Assembly: GCA_018813065.1 (NCBI GenBank)
Contig: JAHJCH010000336.1
Location: 1-41,648 of the forward strand
DNA: 41,648 nucleotides
Origin: Myxococcota bacterium
GTDB taxonomy: Bacteria; Myxococcota_A; Bradymonadia; UBA7976; UBA1532
Direction: 5' to 3'
The translations under genes and the position numbers were made by a program. Under the pieces are notes generated by a model, which was not told where the DNA came from, ran no database searches, and was given only the letters and a program-made list of their open reading frames with translations. This document shows, one piece after another, positions 17,169-25,556 of this stretch (within the stretch, counting starts at the first letter, position 1; each line of letters begins with the position of its first letter).

Positions 17169-18515
17169 ATGATCATGCGTCATCTGATCTTATGCCTCAG
17201 CCTCCTCAGCCTGCCCGCGCTTGGGCAAGAGGCGCTGCGCCTGCGCGCGCCCCTCTATGACAGCCCCTATAACCACGCCTATGGCGGCGCGCGCGCGCCT
17301 TCCATGGCCCAGGCCCTCGCCTTGAGCGCCGATGCCTATGAGCTTGTCCACTATGGCATCGATCAAGGGGCAGGCTGGATCGTGGGCGAGGCGACATGGC
17401 TGAGGGAGATCATCGCCACACCCACGGCCCTGGCCCTTGATCTCCTCACGCTCGGCGCGCCGCTCTCCGCCACCTGGCTTCATGAGGAGTGGCACCGCGC
17501 CGCGCTGGGGCGGCGCGGGATCGACAGCAAGAACGGCATCTATGACGGGGGGGACGGTCAGACGGTCAGCGTCTACGGGCTCGATGACGCCGCGCTGATC
17601 CAGCTCAAGCGCGATCACCCAGCGGAGCTGACCCGCCTGGCCCTCGCTGGCGATGAGGCCCTGATGGCGCTCAACGCCCAGCTCCAAGAGGACGCCTTCT
17701 TCTTCGGTCAGCACCCACGCGGTGAGGTGGCGCCGATGAGCACGCGTCGCCACATGGGCCTCTATACCCTCAACTGGCTCATGCACGCGCTCTATCTCAG
17801 CGTGATCATCAACGGGGATCTTGACGCCGAGATCGAGAAGGCCAACGCCCGCGAGGACACAGAGCAGGCCCGCGACTTCGTGGGGCCTGATTTCACCGGC
17901 TGGGTTCATGATCTTCATCACCCCGATGAGCCTTATGAGGCGCGCGGCGTTCACCCCAGCGGCGTCGGCGTAAATCGTTATATCAAATACGCAGATTTGA
18001 GCACAGAGGAGCAGGATTACCTAAAAAAGCAGCAAACATTACATCTGCTTAACTTGCTAAATCCGCAAATTGTTGGCTTTGATCGCTTTAGTCTGGGGAA
18101 GAAGCTGCACTTTAATGCAGCGATTGAGCATCAATTAGCGCCCTTTGGTCACAGCATCGCCGCGCGTTTATTGGTTCAACATAAGAAGTATCGAGTTAAA
18201 GCGCGCCTGTTGACCTATAACAATCAAGATCACACCTTCCCTGGCCTAGAGATCGCCCTTATCGAGCGCGCCTTGAGCCCCAAGCTGCGCCTCTCCGCGC
18301 GGCTGATGGGCTGGGGGCAGCCACAGGCGCAACGGTTTGACGCCGATGAGGCGGCCTGGAGCGGCTTGGGCGAGCTGGGGCTCAGCTACGCCCTCTATGG
18401 CGGGCTGCGCGCGGCGGTCTACGGCGGCGGTAAGGGCGCAGGCTGGGTGATGGGTGATCCTGATCTCGACGCCCACGCCTGGGCGCGCCTCAACCTGGAG
18501 TGGCTGATCCGCTGA
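17169..18515 (+). CDS. Secreted protein with HEEWH (HExxH) motif and barrel-like C-terminus
   Basis: This 448-residue protein has a signal peptide (LILCLSLLSLPALGQ). HEEWHR at residues 105-110 has the HExxH form of zinc metallopeptidases and follows a hydrophobic helix (LALDLLTLGAPLSATW), as in membrane-associated peptidases. A clear third ligand is not obvious; HHPDE near residue 248 is one possibility. The last 130 residues are strand-rich (IAARLLVQHKKYRVKARLLTY, LGELGLSYALYGGLRAAVYGG) and could form a barrel. I recognise no named family. Bases about 17965-18240 are conspicuously AT-rich compared with both sides, in the middle of the same frame. Confidence 0.75.
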   Translation: MIMRHLILCLSLLSLPALGQEALRLRAPLYDSPYNHAYGGARAPSMAQALALSADAYELVHYGIDQGAGWIVGEATWLREIIATPTALALDLLTLGAPLSATWLHEEWHRAALGRRGIDSKNGIYDGGDGQTVSVYGLDDAALIQLKRDHPAELTRLALAGDEALMALNAQLQEDAFFFGQHPRGEVAPMSTRRHMGLYTLNWLMHALYLSVIINGDLDAEIEKANAREDTEQARDFVGPDFTGWVHDLHHPDEPYEARGVHPSGVGVNRYIKYADLSTEEQDYLKKQQTLHLLNLLNPQIVGFDRFSLGKKLHFNAAIEHQLAPFGHSIAARLLVQHKKYRVKARLLTYNNQDHTFPGLEIALIERALSPKLRLSARLMGWGQPQAQRFDADEAAWSGLGELGLSYALYGGLRAAVYGGGKGAGWVMGDPDLDAHAWARLNLEWLIR

Positions 18516-18556
18516 CGGGCCGCGTGGTCAGGTTGCGGCGTGATTGAAGGGGTAAG

Positions 18557-18651
18557 CGGAGGCGCATGGGAATCGAACCCACCCGGGACAGGATCGCTGC
18601 CCCACATCGGTTTTGAAGACCGAGGGCCGCACCAGCGCGCCGAGCACCTCC
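18557..18651 (-). tRNA. selC: tRNA-Sec (selenocysteine, anticodon UCA)
   Basis: The - strand reads as a 95-nt selenocysteine tRNA. It has an 8-bp acceptor stem (GGAGGTGC with GCGCCTCC, one G-U), discriminator G, a 5-bp T stem around TTCGATT, an anticodon loop CTTCAAA giving UCA, and a long variable arm (GGGGCAG/CTGTCCC, 7 bp). The 8+5 acceptor/T helix is the bacterial tRNA-Sec layout. CCA is not encoded. It lies 55 bp after the stop of the giant lipoprotein gene on the same strand. No selA, selB or selD is present in the window. Confidence 0.95.
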
Positions 18652-18706
18652 GAGGCGCTTGTAGCACACCCCCGAGCGCGCCGACCAGGTTCTTGTCATC
18701 CAAGGC

Positions 18707-21700
18707 TCAGCCACATAGGCCCAACATCAAGGTCGCGATCTGCTCCACGAGATCCGCGCTGATGCTCCCCCGCAGGCTCAACAGCAGCGCCGCGAGATCC
18801 TGCGCCAGTTGACGATCACAGCTGGCCGCCGAAGCGCAGCGCGATACGTCGTCGGGGCTCATCTCGTTGAGCGCCTGCGCCGTCACCTCGCCGTTGCTCA
18901 CCCCCGCTGTTAAGTACGCCTCACACGCCGCCTCGATCTGGCCGCTCAGCGCCGCTAAGGCGTCGGCGCAGCCGTCTAGGCCGCCCGAGAGCGCCGGGTA
19001 GCGCGCCGCGCAGGTGTCGGCGACCACACACAGCCCCTCCACTAAGGACACGCAGCCCGCTGGGTTGATCTCCACAGGCACGACCGCGTCTGGATCAACG
19101 CCCATGTCCACCCTCATCCCCGCGTCTCGCTGGTCGTGCGGGCGTGGCTCGCCAGGGTGGATGCCCGGCGCGTGATCGTCTCGCTCCAGCCAGAAGCGCC
19201 CCCGCCACGGGTAGACCGGGCATCGCCCCCCCACCACCAACTCGATGTCGCACTCCCGCCACTCGCCCTCAATGCGGTCGCCGCCGCGCTGGCAGACCCC
19301 CTCGGCGATCCCAATGTAGTTGGGGAAGCCTTCCTCCCAGTGGAGGTCCGATTGGTAGTCGATGGTGAAGCCCTCTCCCTCTTGGCGCCCCGCAAACCAC
19401 AGCGTGTACGGCCCCTCGTCGCTGTCCTCGCCCTCGGCGATGCCCGTCACTTGCTCGCCCTCGACGAAGAAGCGGATCGTCGTGTCACCTCGATCCGTGC
19501 CAAAGAAGTCACCCGTCCAGGTGCCGTGGAGATCGCAGGGCGCGGTGGGCGCGGCGTCTGGGCCAACGCCCGCGTCGAGATCTTCGCCGCCCGCGTCCGC
19601 TACGCCGCCATCCTCCCGACGCGGCGGCGGGATCAGCCAGCGACCGCTGTCCTCGTCGAGCCGCACCACGGCGGTGAAGAGGTGATCGCGCGCCTCAACG
19701 GCGACGTAGGGGATGGCGTAGAAGAGGTCCATCACCAGGCGGTAGAAGGCGCCGCCGTCCCCCTCACGCTTGAAGTCGGCCAGCGTCAGCTCGCCAAAGG
19801 GGTAGTGTTCGGGATCGCAGCACTCGTCTTGTTTGTCCGTCAGCGCCTTGCAGACAAACTTGCTCATGGGCGCGGGCGTGTAGAGCAGCTTGCTGAGCAG
19901 CCCGTCGAGCAGGCCATCGACGATCCGCCGCGTGATCTTGTCCCCCGCCTGTTGCGTGACGTAGTGCGCCTTGCCCGTTAACGGCGCCACCATGTAAATC
20001 CGCCGCGTGGATCGGGTCCAGTCAGCCTCAAAGAGCGTCTTGATCTGAAGCTGCGGGTGCTCAGGGCAGCGCGTGGCCGCCTCTGGATCAGGCGTAATCT
20101 CCGTGTGGCTGTGGATCTTGGCGTCCACGGCCAGCCGCAGCGAGAGGTAGGGGATAAAGGCGCCGTCGAGGAGGTCTGAGTCGGCGTCGAGCCCAAAATG
20201 GGCGTCAAGCCAGGCCTCGCCCCGCGCCTCCAACGCCTTGATGTGCGCCGCGACCCGCTCCACCGTGTCCACCGGCGCGCCCTCGCCCACCTCGCGGATA
20301 CGCAGGCGACGATCATCACGCCGCTCACCCAGCCGTAAGAGCCCCTCGCGGCCACCACGCTTGTCGAGGTAGGCGTTGAACGCGGCGAGATCCACGCCCA
20401 GCGCGCGCAGCTTGTCCAGCGCGGCTTGGCTGAGCCCGTAGACGTCCACCGCCGCGTGGTTGATCTGCACATGGAAGGTGTCTGGGGCCACGTCGCCCTC
20501 GGTGTCCGCCCGCAAGCACAGCGCCGGGCGCGCGTCGAGGCGGCTGTCGCTGGGGCAGGCGGCGATGGGCTCAAGGTGGTCGGGCAGGACATAGTCCAGG
20601 GGATCGTCAGGGGCCGTGAGGTAGGCGTCGATGAGGATGGGGCTCGACGCCTCCAGCCACGGGCAGAGCGGCAGATCCGGCAGCTTGTCATGGGCCAGCT
20701 CGCAGGCCTCCGCCGCGCGGTCGCCCTCGACGCTGCAACGGCAAACGTCCAGCAGCAGCGCTTTTAGCTCGTCGCCGGCGATCCCTTGGCTGTGGAAGGC
20801 CCCCGCCTCTTGGAGGTTGAGCAGCGTGTTGTTCAGCGCGGCCTCTTGGATCGTGACGTCGGCGAAGCCCTCGGTCATGTCCTCGCCGCCCACCTCGCCC
20901 AGCGGCCCCGCCACGAAGGCCGGATCGTAGCTGGCGTAGTCGCCCGGCTCGGCGCCCGTGTAGGCCAAGGCCGTGTCCACTGAGGCCAGGGTCGCGCCCT
21001 CGTCGGCGACGCTGGAGACGCCCTCGTTGACCTTGATCTCGCTGAGAAAGCGCGGCGCGCTGAGATAGGCGTCGGCCCCCTGGACCTTGAGGTAGGCGCG
21101 CACGGCGGGCTTCTGGCTCAGCTCGGCGGCGGCGTTGTCCAAGAGCGCCTTGAGCGTGGCGTCGAGGCTCTCCAGCGCAGCCGGCATCGCCACCTCGTAG
21201 GCCAAATGTTGGATCATCGCCTCCGCTTGGTCGGCCAGCTCGCCCCGCTGCACTAAGAGCCCCTCGGGCGGCGGGTTGAGCCGCAGCGCCTCAGCACAAT
21301 TAAGGCTGGTGCCCACATTAATTGCCTCGCCCCAGCACACACCAAAAATTTCATCAGGCAGCGCCACATCCACTTGATCCATCAGTGTTTCGTCTGGTGG
21401 CGTATCAAGCAGCAGATCCGCCGTGGGCAGGATCAGCGGGATGGCCCGCAGCGTGGTCAAGGCCGCCTCGCGATCGCGCTCATCGGGATCGGCGCCGCCG
21501 CAGACCCGCCGCGCGCAGGCCGTCAAGAACGAGAACGTGGCGCACTCGCCCTCCTCGCCGCAGTCCTCGTCGGTGGCGCAGGGCTGGTCAAAGACCAAGC
21601 CCGGCTCGCAGGCGATCCCCTCGGGGCAGTCGGCGTCCTCGGCGCAGGGCGTCAGCAGGCTGGTGTAGGGCGCGTAGCGCAGCTGAAGGTTCATCCGCGC

Positions 21701-24700
21701 CAGCTTTAATGCGGTTTGTTTTTGCCGTGGTGTCGCCTCAAATCGGGGCTGTATCTCTGATTCAGGCATAAAGGGCGCGTCGAGCGAGGACATCGCCTCA
21801 TCGAGATAGGCCTCGGCGATGCGTTCGCCCATCGTTTCATAGAGATCGATCAGCGATGAGCCATCGGTGAATTGCATAGCAGAGTAAAAAAAGTAAAGTA
21901 TTTCATCTTTTGCGGCTTGTTGTTGCGCCTCACTGCATCCCCAAGGCTGCATCTCAACTGGAAATGCTTGAATTGGGATGATTTCATCAGTCGGCACCTC
22001 AAATTTCAGATCTCCTTCGCGCACCGTGGCGTAGAGGCGGCCTTGGAATTGAGGGTGGATGATAAACTCATAGCCAAAGCAGCTAAACCAAGGCAGCTCA
22101 TGCAGTATCCATATCTTTTTTTTGACTTTTTTCTTGGCGAGGCGCGGATAGGAGACACGCCAATCCGTTGGCTGCACATCCTTGAGCTTGACTCGCACTC
22201 GCATATCTTCAACGCCTAATTGTGCCCGTATTTGTACTGCATTTGGGTTATCTTCAAATTTAAAATCTGCATGAAGAAGATTTGGCGCATTTTGTAAAAG
22301 TGTGATGGCTAATCGACCAATTTTCATCCCAAGATGAGACACTTTGACATCTGATAAGATGCGAATTTTAACTTTTCCGCTTGCGCTCATCTCCAGATCT
22401 TCACCCACAATGCGTAATGCAGGTTGTTGTGGATCTTTATCCAGCTCCACGCGCCACTGGCCCGCTGTCTTGATCTTGAAGTGCGCGCCTTTCATAAAGA
22501 GGCCGCCGATGAGCTGCTTAAAGAAGCCGCCCAGCGGGCCATCGACCTTGCTCAGCAGCGTGTCAGTGAGCCCCGAGAGCTTGACCTCGTGGCTGAGGTC
22601 ATGCCAGCCACCATGATCCTCCAGGGATTGATAGGCGCCGTCGAATGTCTCAAAGCCATGCTCGCTGAGGTAGCCACGCAGGCAGGCCGAGAGGTTTATG
22701 CAGGGCACCCCGCCGAAGTCGGCGAAGTAGAGATCAGGGCAGGCCTCGTCGGCTTGGTCCACGCAGGCCGTGGCCTCGCCGCAGCGCAGGTGGCTGGCGC
22801 CGTGGGCCTGGGGCAGATCGCAGATGCCCTCGGCGTAGAAGCTCGGCCCGCTGGGGAAGGGCGGGCGGTCCTCAAAGCAAGCCGCCTCGTGGTAGGCCGC
22901 CTCGATGGCCTCGGTGATGCCCGCTACGCAGGCGCAGATGTTCTCTGAGAGCGTGTCATTGGCTTCATCGACCTCGCTGATCGGTGAGGTGATCTGGAGC
23001 GGCGCGCAGGCCTTGGCCTGGGCAACCTCGGCGATGACTTGTTGTGGCAACGGCAGGCCCGCGCCGCTCCAGGCGTCGGGCCAGCACGCTTGGAGCGCCT
23101 CGCCCCAAGGCAGCCGGACCATCCGCGCCGCGCCCACCTGGAGCAGATCGAGGAAGCTGAGGCTCTGGCCCAGCTCGGTGAGCAGGTTGAGCGTGGCTTG
23201 TTGGACATGGACCCGCAGCGCGCCAGGCACCCGCCGCTGCGGCAGCAGATCAAGGCCGCGCCCTTGGATGGCGTGGAAGCGCAGCCGCCGCGCGCCGTTG
23301 AGCCAGGCCAGGTAGAGCCGATCCGTCTCCAACGCCACCAGCTGGGCGCGGCGGCCCTGGGCCTGCGGGCGGTGGAGGACAGGGAGCCGGTGCGTCAGCC
23401 AGCTTGATCCGCCGCGCGCGTGGTGGTTGAGGCCCTCGTCGATAAGGGATATCTCGCCGTCACGGCGCAGCCCCAGCGCCAAGATCTGCGGGATCGCCGC
23501 GCCGGGCTCGTCCATCCGCGCCACGCCTTCGCCGCTCAGCGTGTGCGTGTCGATAATCAGCCCCTCGGCGGTCGGCAAGGCGGTGATCCACGCAGGATCA
23601 CGGTCTGCTGAGAGCGCGTGATGGGCCAGCTCCAGGCGGGCGTCCTCGGGGTAGCCCTCGATCAGCGCGTCGAGGCGCAGCGAGCGGCCCGCGTCGAGGT
23701 CGATCAAGCGCCGCCCCGGCGCGAGATCGCCCGCCCACACGTCCTCGCCCGCCAAGGCGCAGCCCATGGACATCAGCGCGTCGTGATCCGTGGCCCATTC
23801 ATCGAGCGTGGGCGCAAAATCGCCCGCGTCGCTGCCCTTGAGCAGCGCCGTCAGCGCGTCGAGCGCGCCCGCGGCCATGCTGTGCGCGCGGGCCTGGGCC
23901 GCCTCCGGCTCGGTTAAACGCAGGCCCGCCTCCTCGGCCAGCGTGGTCCGCCACGCCGACCAGTCGCGCGCCACCGCTGTGCTGCCGTGGACGTAGCGGC
24001 TGGGGTGCTCATCAAGGGCGTAGGGCGGCGCTGGGTAGGCCATCGAGGCGGCGCCGAGGGCGTCGAGGCTGGCGTCCGTCGGCGTGGGGTAGGCGAAGCG
24101 GGGCAGATCGAAGGGCGCCAGGTCGGCGCTGAGCCCCAAGGTGTCCGCCTCGGGGGCCACATGGAGCGCGCGGGGCAGCCAGGCGACGGCGAAGGGCGCC
24201 TCGACGCTGACGATCCGGGTGTGCTCATGGGTGTCTACGCGGCTCCACGCCCCCAGCTCATAGCGCCAGCGGCGCAGGCTCGCCTTGAGGGCGTGGCAGT
24301 CGAGGGGGTAGGGCGCGCCGGTGAGCCCAAAGGCGTCGCAGTGTGTACCCTCGCAGCTCAACCCCGAGGGCTGGGTGATGCCCTCCACGTCGCCATAGAG
24401 GATCTCCAAGGCGCCGCCCCGCCACGCGGCCACGGCCCGGCTCTCCTGGCGCAGCGCGCAGGGCACGGCGGCCACGGCGCCCTCGGGGGAGATGTCCTCC
24501 CAAGCGCCCTCGTCCCCCGCCGCGCGCCGCAAGACCACCACGCGCTGCCTGCACAGCCCCGCCGCCTCCACGCCGCCGCCCTTGAGCGGCCGCGCAGGCG
24601 CCTCCGGCCAGAGGTGATCTGGGCGCGGGTCTTGGCGCGAGAGGGTCGCCACCACATAGAGCGCGCCCGCCTCGTCGAAGAAGGCGTGGGGGGCGCTGTA

Positions 24701-25435
24701 GACACCAGGGCTCAACAGCGCCTCGGCCCTGGTCGTCGCGCCCGCGACGCGGCTGATCCCGCTCCAGCGATTGTCCGCCGCCTGCCAGCGCGTGTAGCCC
24801 AGCCGCGCCCCGCGCAGATCCACGGTGATGAAGTGCGGCTGCTCAAGGGCATCGACGGCCATGGCGAAGTCGAGGATCGGCGCGCCCGCCTCGCCGCTGG
24901 GCGGCTCAAGCAGGGCCTCGGCGGGGTTGGCCACCACGCAGAAGGTGAGATCCTCCTGAGATTGAACCGCGCGGCCCTCGCCCAAGGCATAGGACACCTC
25001 CAGGCGCGCGTCATAGCGGCCAAGCTGGGTGGGCGCGAAGCTCAGAGTAGGCGCGGTGAGATCAAGCGCCGCCAGATCAGCGGCTTGGCCGCCCTCGGGG
25101 GGCGTGTGCGTCAGGCCCCAGCGGAACGCCACCGCCCAGGTGCCCACCGCTTGAGGTCGCAGAGCCACGCGCTCCCCCGCGCGCACCAGGTAGGCGGGGC
25201 TGCGTCGCCCGTCCAGCTCGCAGATCCGGTGACGCCAGCGCTCCTTTGTTTCGTGGTTGAGGGTGATGATCGGATTGGGGATGAGCAGGTCTTGGATCGA
25301 GTCGATGACGCCGCTCTCCGCGCCGCCGTCTCCCCGCAGAGGGCGGCGCTCATCCTCATCCTCATCCCCCCAGCAGCCCCAGAGCAGCACACCCAGCATC
25401 AGCAGCGCAGATCGCATCGGCAGCGCAGATCGCAT
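18707..25435 (-). CDS. Giant multidomain outer-membrane lipoprotein, unknown function
   Basis: This is a 2242-residue protein. The start is ATG 25435, with GGAGGT 4 bases upstream. The first residues MRSALPMRSALLMLGVLLWGC form a lipoprotein signal with Cys21 in LWGC. No Asp follows at +2, so outer-membrane sorting is likely. Four regions can be made out: a beta-rich, propeller-like part (residues about 100-800); a strand-rich region about 960-1160 (VKIRILSDVKVSHLGMKIGR) that might be lipid-binding; a Cys-rich module near 1260-1315 (CAEDADCPEGIAC, CATDEDCGEEGEC); and a lipocalin-like domain near 1965-2085 (HGTWTGDFFGTDRGDTTIRF). It ends in a Cys-containing helical bundle. I know no named homologue. 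Part of the gene (about 21690-22450) is AT-rich. Confidence 0.8.
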   Translation of the reverse strand: MRSALPMRSALLMLGVLLWGCWGDEDEDERRPLRGDGGAESGVIDSIQDLLIPNPIITLNHETKERWRHRICELDGRRSPAYLVRAGERVALRPQAVGTWAVAFRWGLTHTPPEGGQAADLAALDLTAPTLSFAPTQLGRYDARLEVSYALGEGRAVQSQEDLTFCVVANPAEALLEPPSGEAGAPILDFAMAVDALEQPHFITVDLRGARLGYTRWQAADNRWSGISRVAGATTRAEALLSPGVYSAPHAFFDEAGALYVVATLSRQDPRPDHLWPEAPARPLKGGGVEAAGLCRQRVVVLRRAAGDEGAWEDISPEGAVAAVPCALRQESRAVAAWRGGALEILYGDVEGITQPSGLSCEGTHCDAFGLTGAPYPLDCHALKASLRRWRYELGAWSRVDTHEHTRIVSVEAPFAVAWLPRALHVAPEADTLGLSADLAPFDLPRFAYPTPTDASLDALGAASMAYPAPPYALDEHPSRYVHGSTAVARDWSAWRTTLAEEAGLRLTEPEAAQARAHSMAAGALDALTALLKGSDAGDFAPTLDEWATDHDALMSMGCALAGEDVWAGDLAPGRRLIDLDAGRSLRLDALIEGYPEDARLELAHHALSADRDPAWITALPTAEGLIIDTHTLSGEGVARMDEPGAAIPQILALGLRRDGEISLIDEGLNHHARGGSSWLTHRLPVLHRPQAQGRRAQLVALETDRLYLAWLNGARRLRFHAIQGRGLDLLPQRRVPGALRVHVQQATLNLLTELGQSLSFLDLLQVGAARMVRLPWGEALQACWPDAWSGAGLPLPQQVIAEVAQAKACAPLQITSPISEVDEANDTLSENICACVAGITEAIEAAYHEAACFEDRPPFPSGPSFYAEGICDLPQAHGASHLRCGEATACVDQADEACPDLYFADFGGVPCINLSACLRGYLSEHGFETFDGAYQSLEDHGGWHDLSHEVKLSGLTDTLLSKVDGPLGGFFKQLIGGLFMKGAHFKIKTAGQWRVELDKDPQQPALRIVGEDLEMSASGKVKIRILSDVKVSHLGMKIGRLAITLLQNAPNLLHADFKFEDNPNAVQIRAQLGVEDMRVRVKLKDVQPTDWRVSYPRLAKKKVKKKIWILHELPWFSCFGYEFIIHPQFQGRLYATVREGDLKFEVPTDEIIPIQAFPVEMQPWGCSEAQQQAAKDEILYFFYSAMQFTDGSSLIDLYETMGERIAEAYLDEAMSSLDAPFMPESEIQPRFEATPRQKQTALKLARMNLQLRYAPYTSLLTPCAEDADCPEGIACEPGLVFDQPCATDEDCGEEGECATFSFLTACARRVCGGADPDERDREAALTTLRAIPLILPTADLLLDTPPDETLMDQVDVALPDEIFGVCWGEAINVGTSLNCAEALRLNPPPEGLLVQRGELADQAEAMIQHLAYEVAMPAALESLDATLKALLDNAAAELSQKPAVRAYLKVQGADAYLSAPRFLSEIKVNEGVSSVADEGATLASVDTALAYTGAEPGDYASYDPAFVAGPLGEVGGEDMTEGFADVTIQEAALNNTLLNLQEAGAFHSQGIAGDELKALLLDVCRCSVEGDRAAEACELAHDKLPDLPLCPWLEASSPILIDAYLTAPDDPLDYVLPDHLEPIAACPSDSRLDARPALCLRADTEGDVAPDTFHVQINHAAVDVYGLSQAALDKLRALGVDLAAFNAYLDKRGGREGLLRLGERRDDRRLRIREVGEGAPVDTVERVAAHIKALEARGEAWLDAHFGLDADSDLLDGAFIPYLSLRLAVDAKIHSHTEITPDPEAATRCPEHPQLQIKTLFEADWTRSTRRIYMVAPLTGKAHYVTQQAGDKITRRIVDGLLDGLLSKLLYTPAPMSKFVCKALTDKQDECCDPEHYPFGELTLADFKREGDGGAFYRLVMDLFYAIPYVAVEARDHLFTAVVRLDEDSGRWLIPPPRREDGGVADAGGEDLDAGVGPDAAPTAPCDLHGTWTGDFFGTDRGDTTIRFFVEGEQVTGIAEGEDSDEGPYTLWFAGRQEGEGFTIDYQSDLHWEEGFPNYIGIAEGVCQRGGDRIEGEWRECDIELVVGGRCPVYPWRGRFWLERDDHAPGIHPGEPRPHDQRDAGMRVDMGVDPDAVVPVEINPAGCVSLVEGLCVVADTCAARYPALSGGLDGCADALAALSGQIEAACEAYLTAGVSNGEVTAQALNEMSPDDVSRCASAASCDRQLAQDLAALLLSLRGSISADLVEQIATLMLGLCG

Positions 25436-25436
25436 C
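25403..25436. repeat. 18-bp-period duplication of the lipoprotein start
   Basis: The 16 bases cagcgcagatcgcatc occur at 25403-25418 and 25421-25436. On the coding strand this duplicates ATGCGATCTGCGCTG, so the signal peptide begins MRSALPMRSALL and has two possible ATG starts, at 25435 and 25417. Only the first has a Shine-Dalgarno sequence nearby. Confidence 0.9.
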
Positions 25437-25556
25437 ACACCTCCGAGGTTTGTCATGGGCTCACTTACGGTATGCGTCGGGGCGAAATGAAGCCAGGGCA
25501 GGTGACCGCGCAGAGAAAATACGTAAACTGTACATCCGAATCGTAGGAGCCCTGAT

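Noticed and set aside
23987..25546. 519-codon + strand frame opposite the giant lipoprotein gene
   Set aside because: Its composition is that of a reverse-strand shadow, and it would overlap radA.
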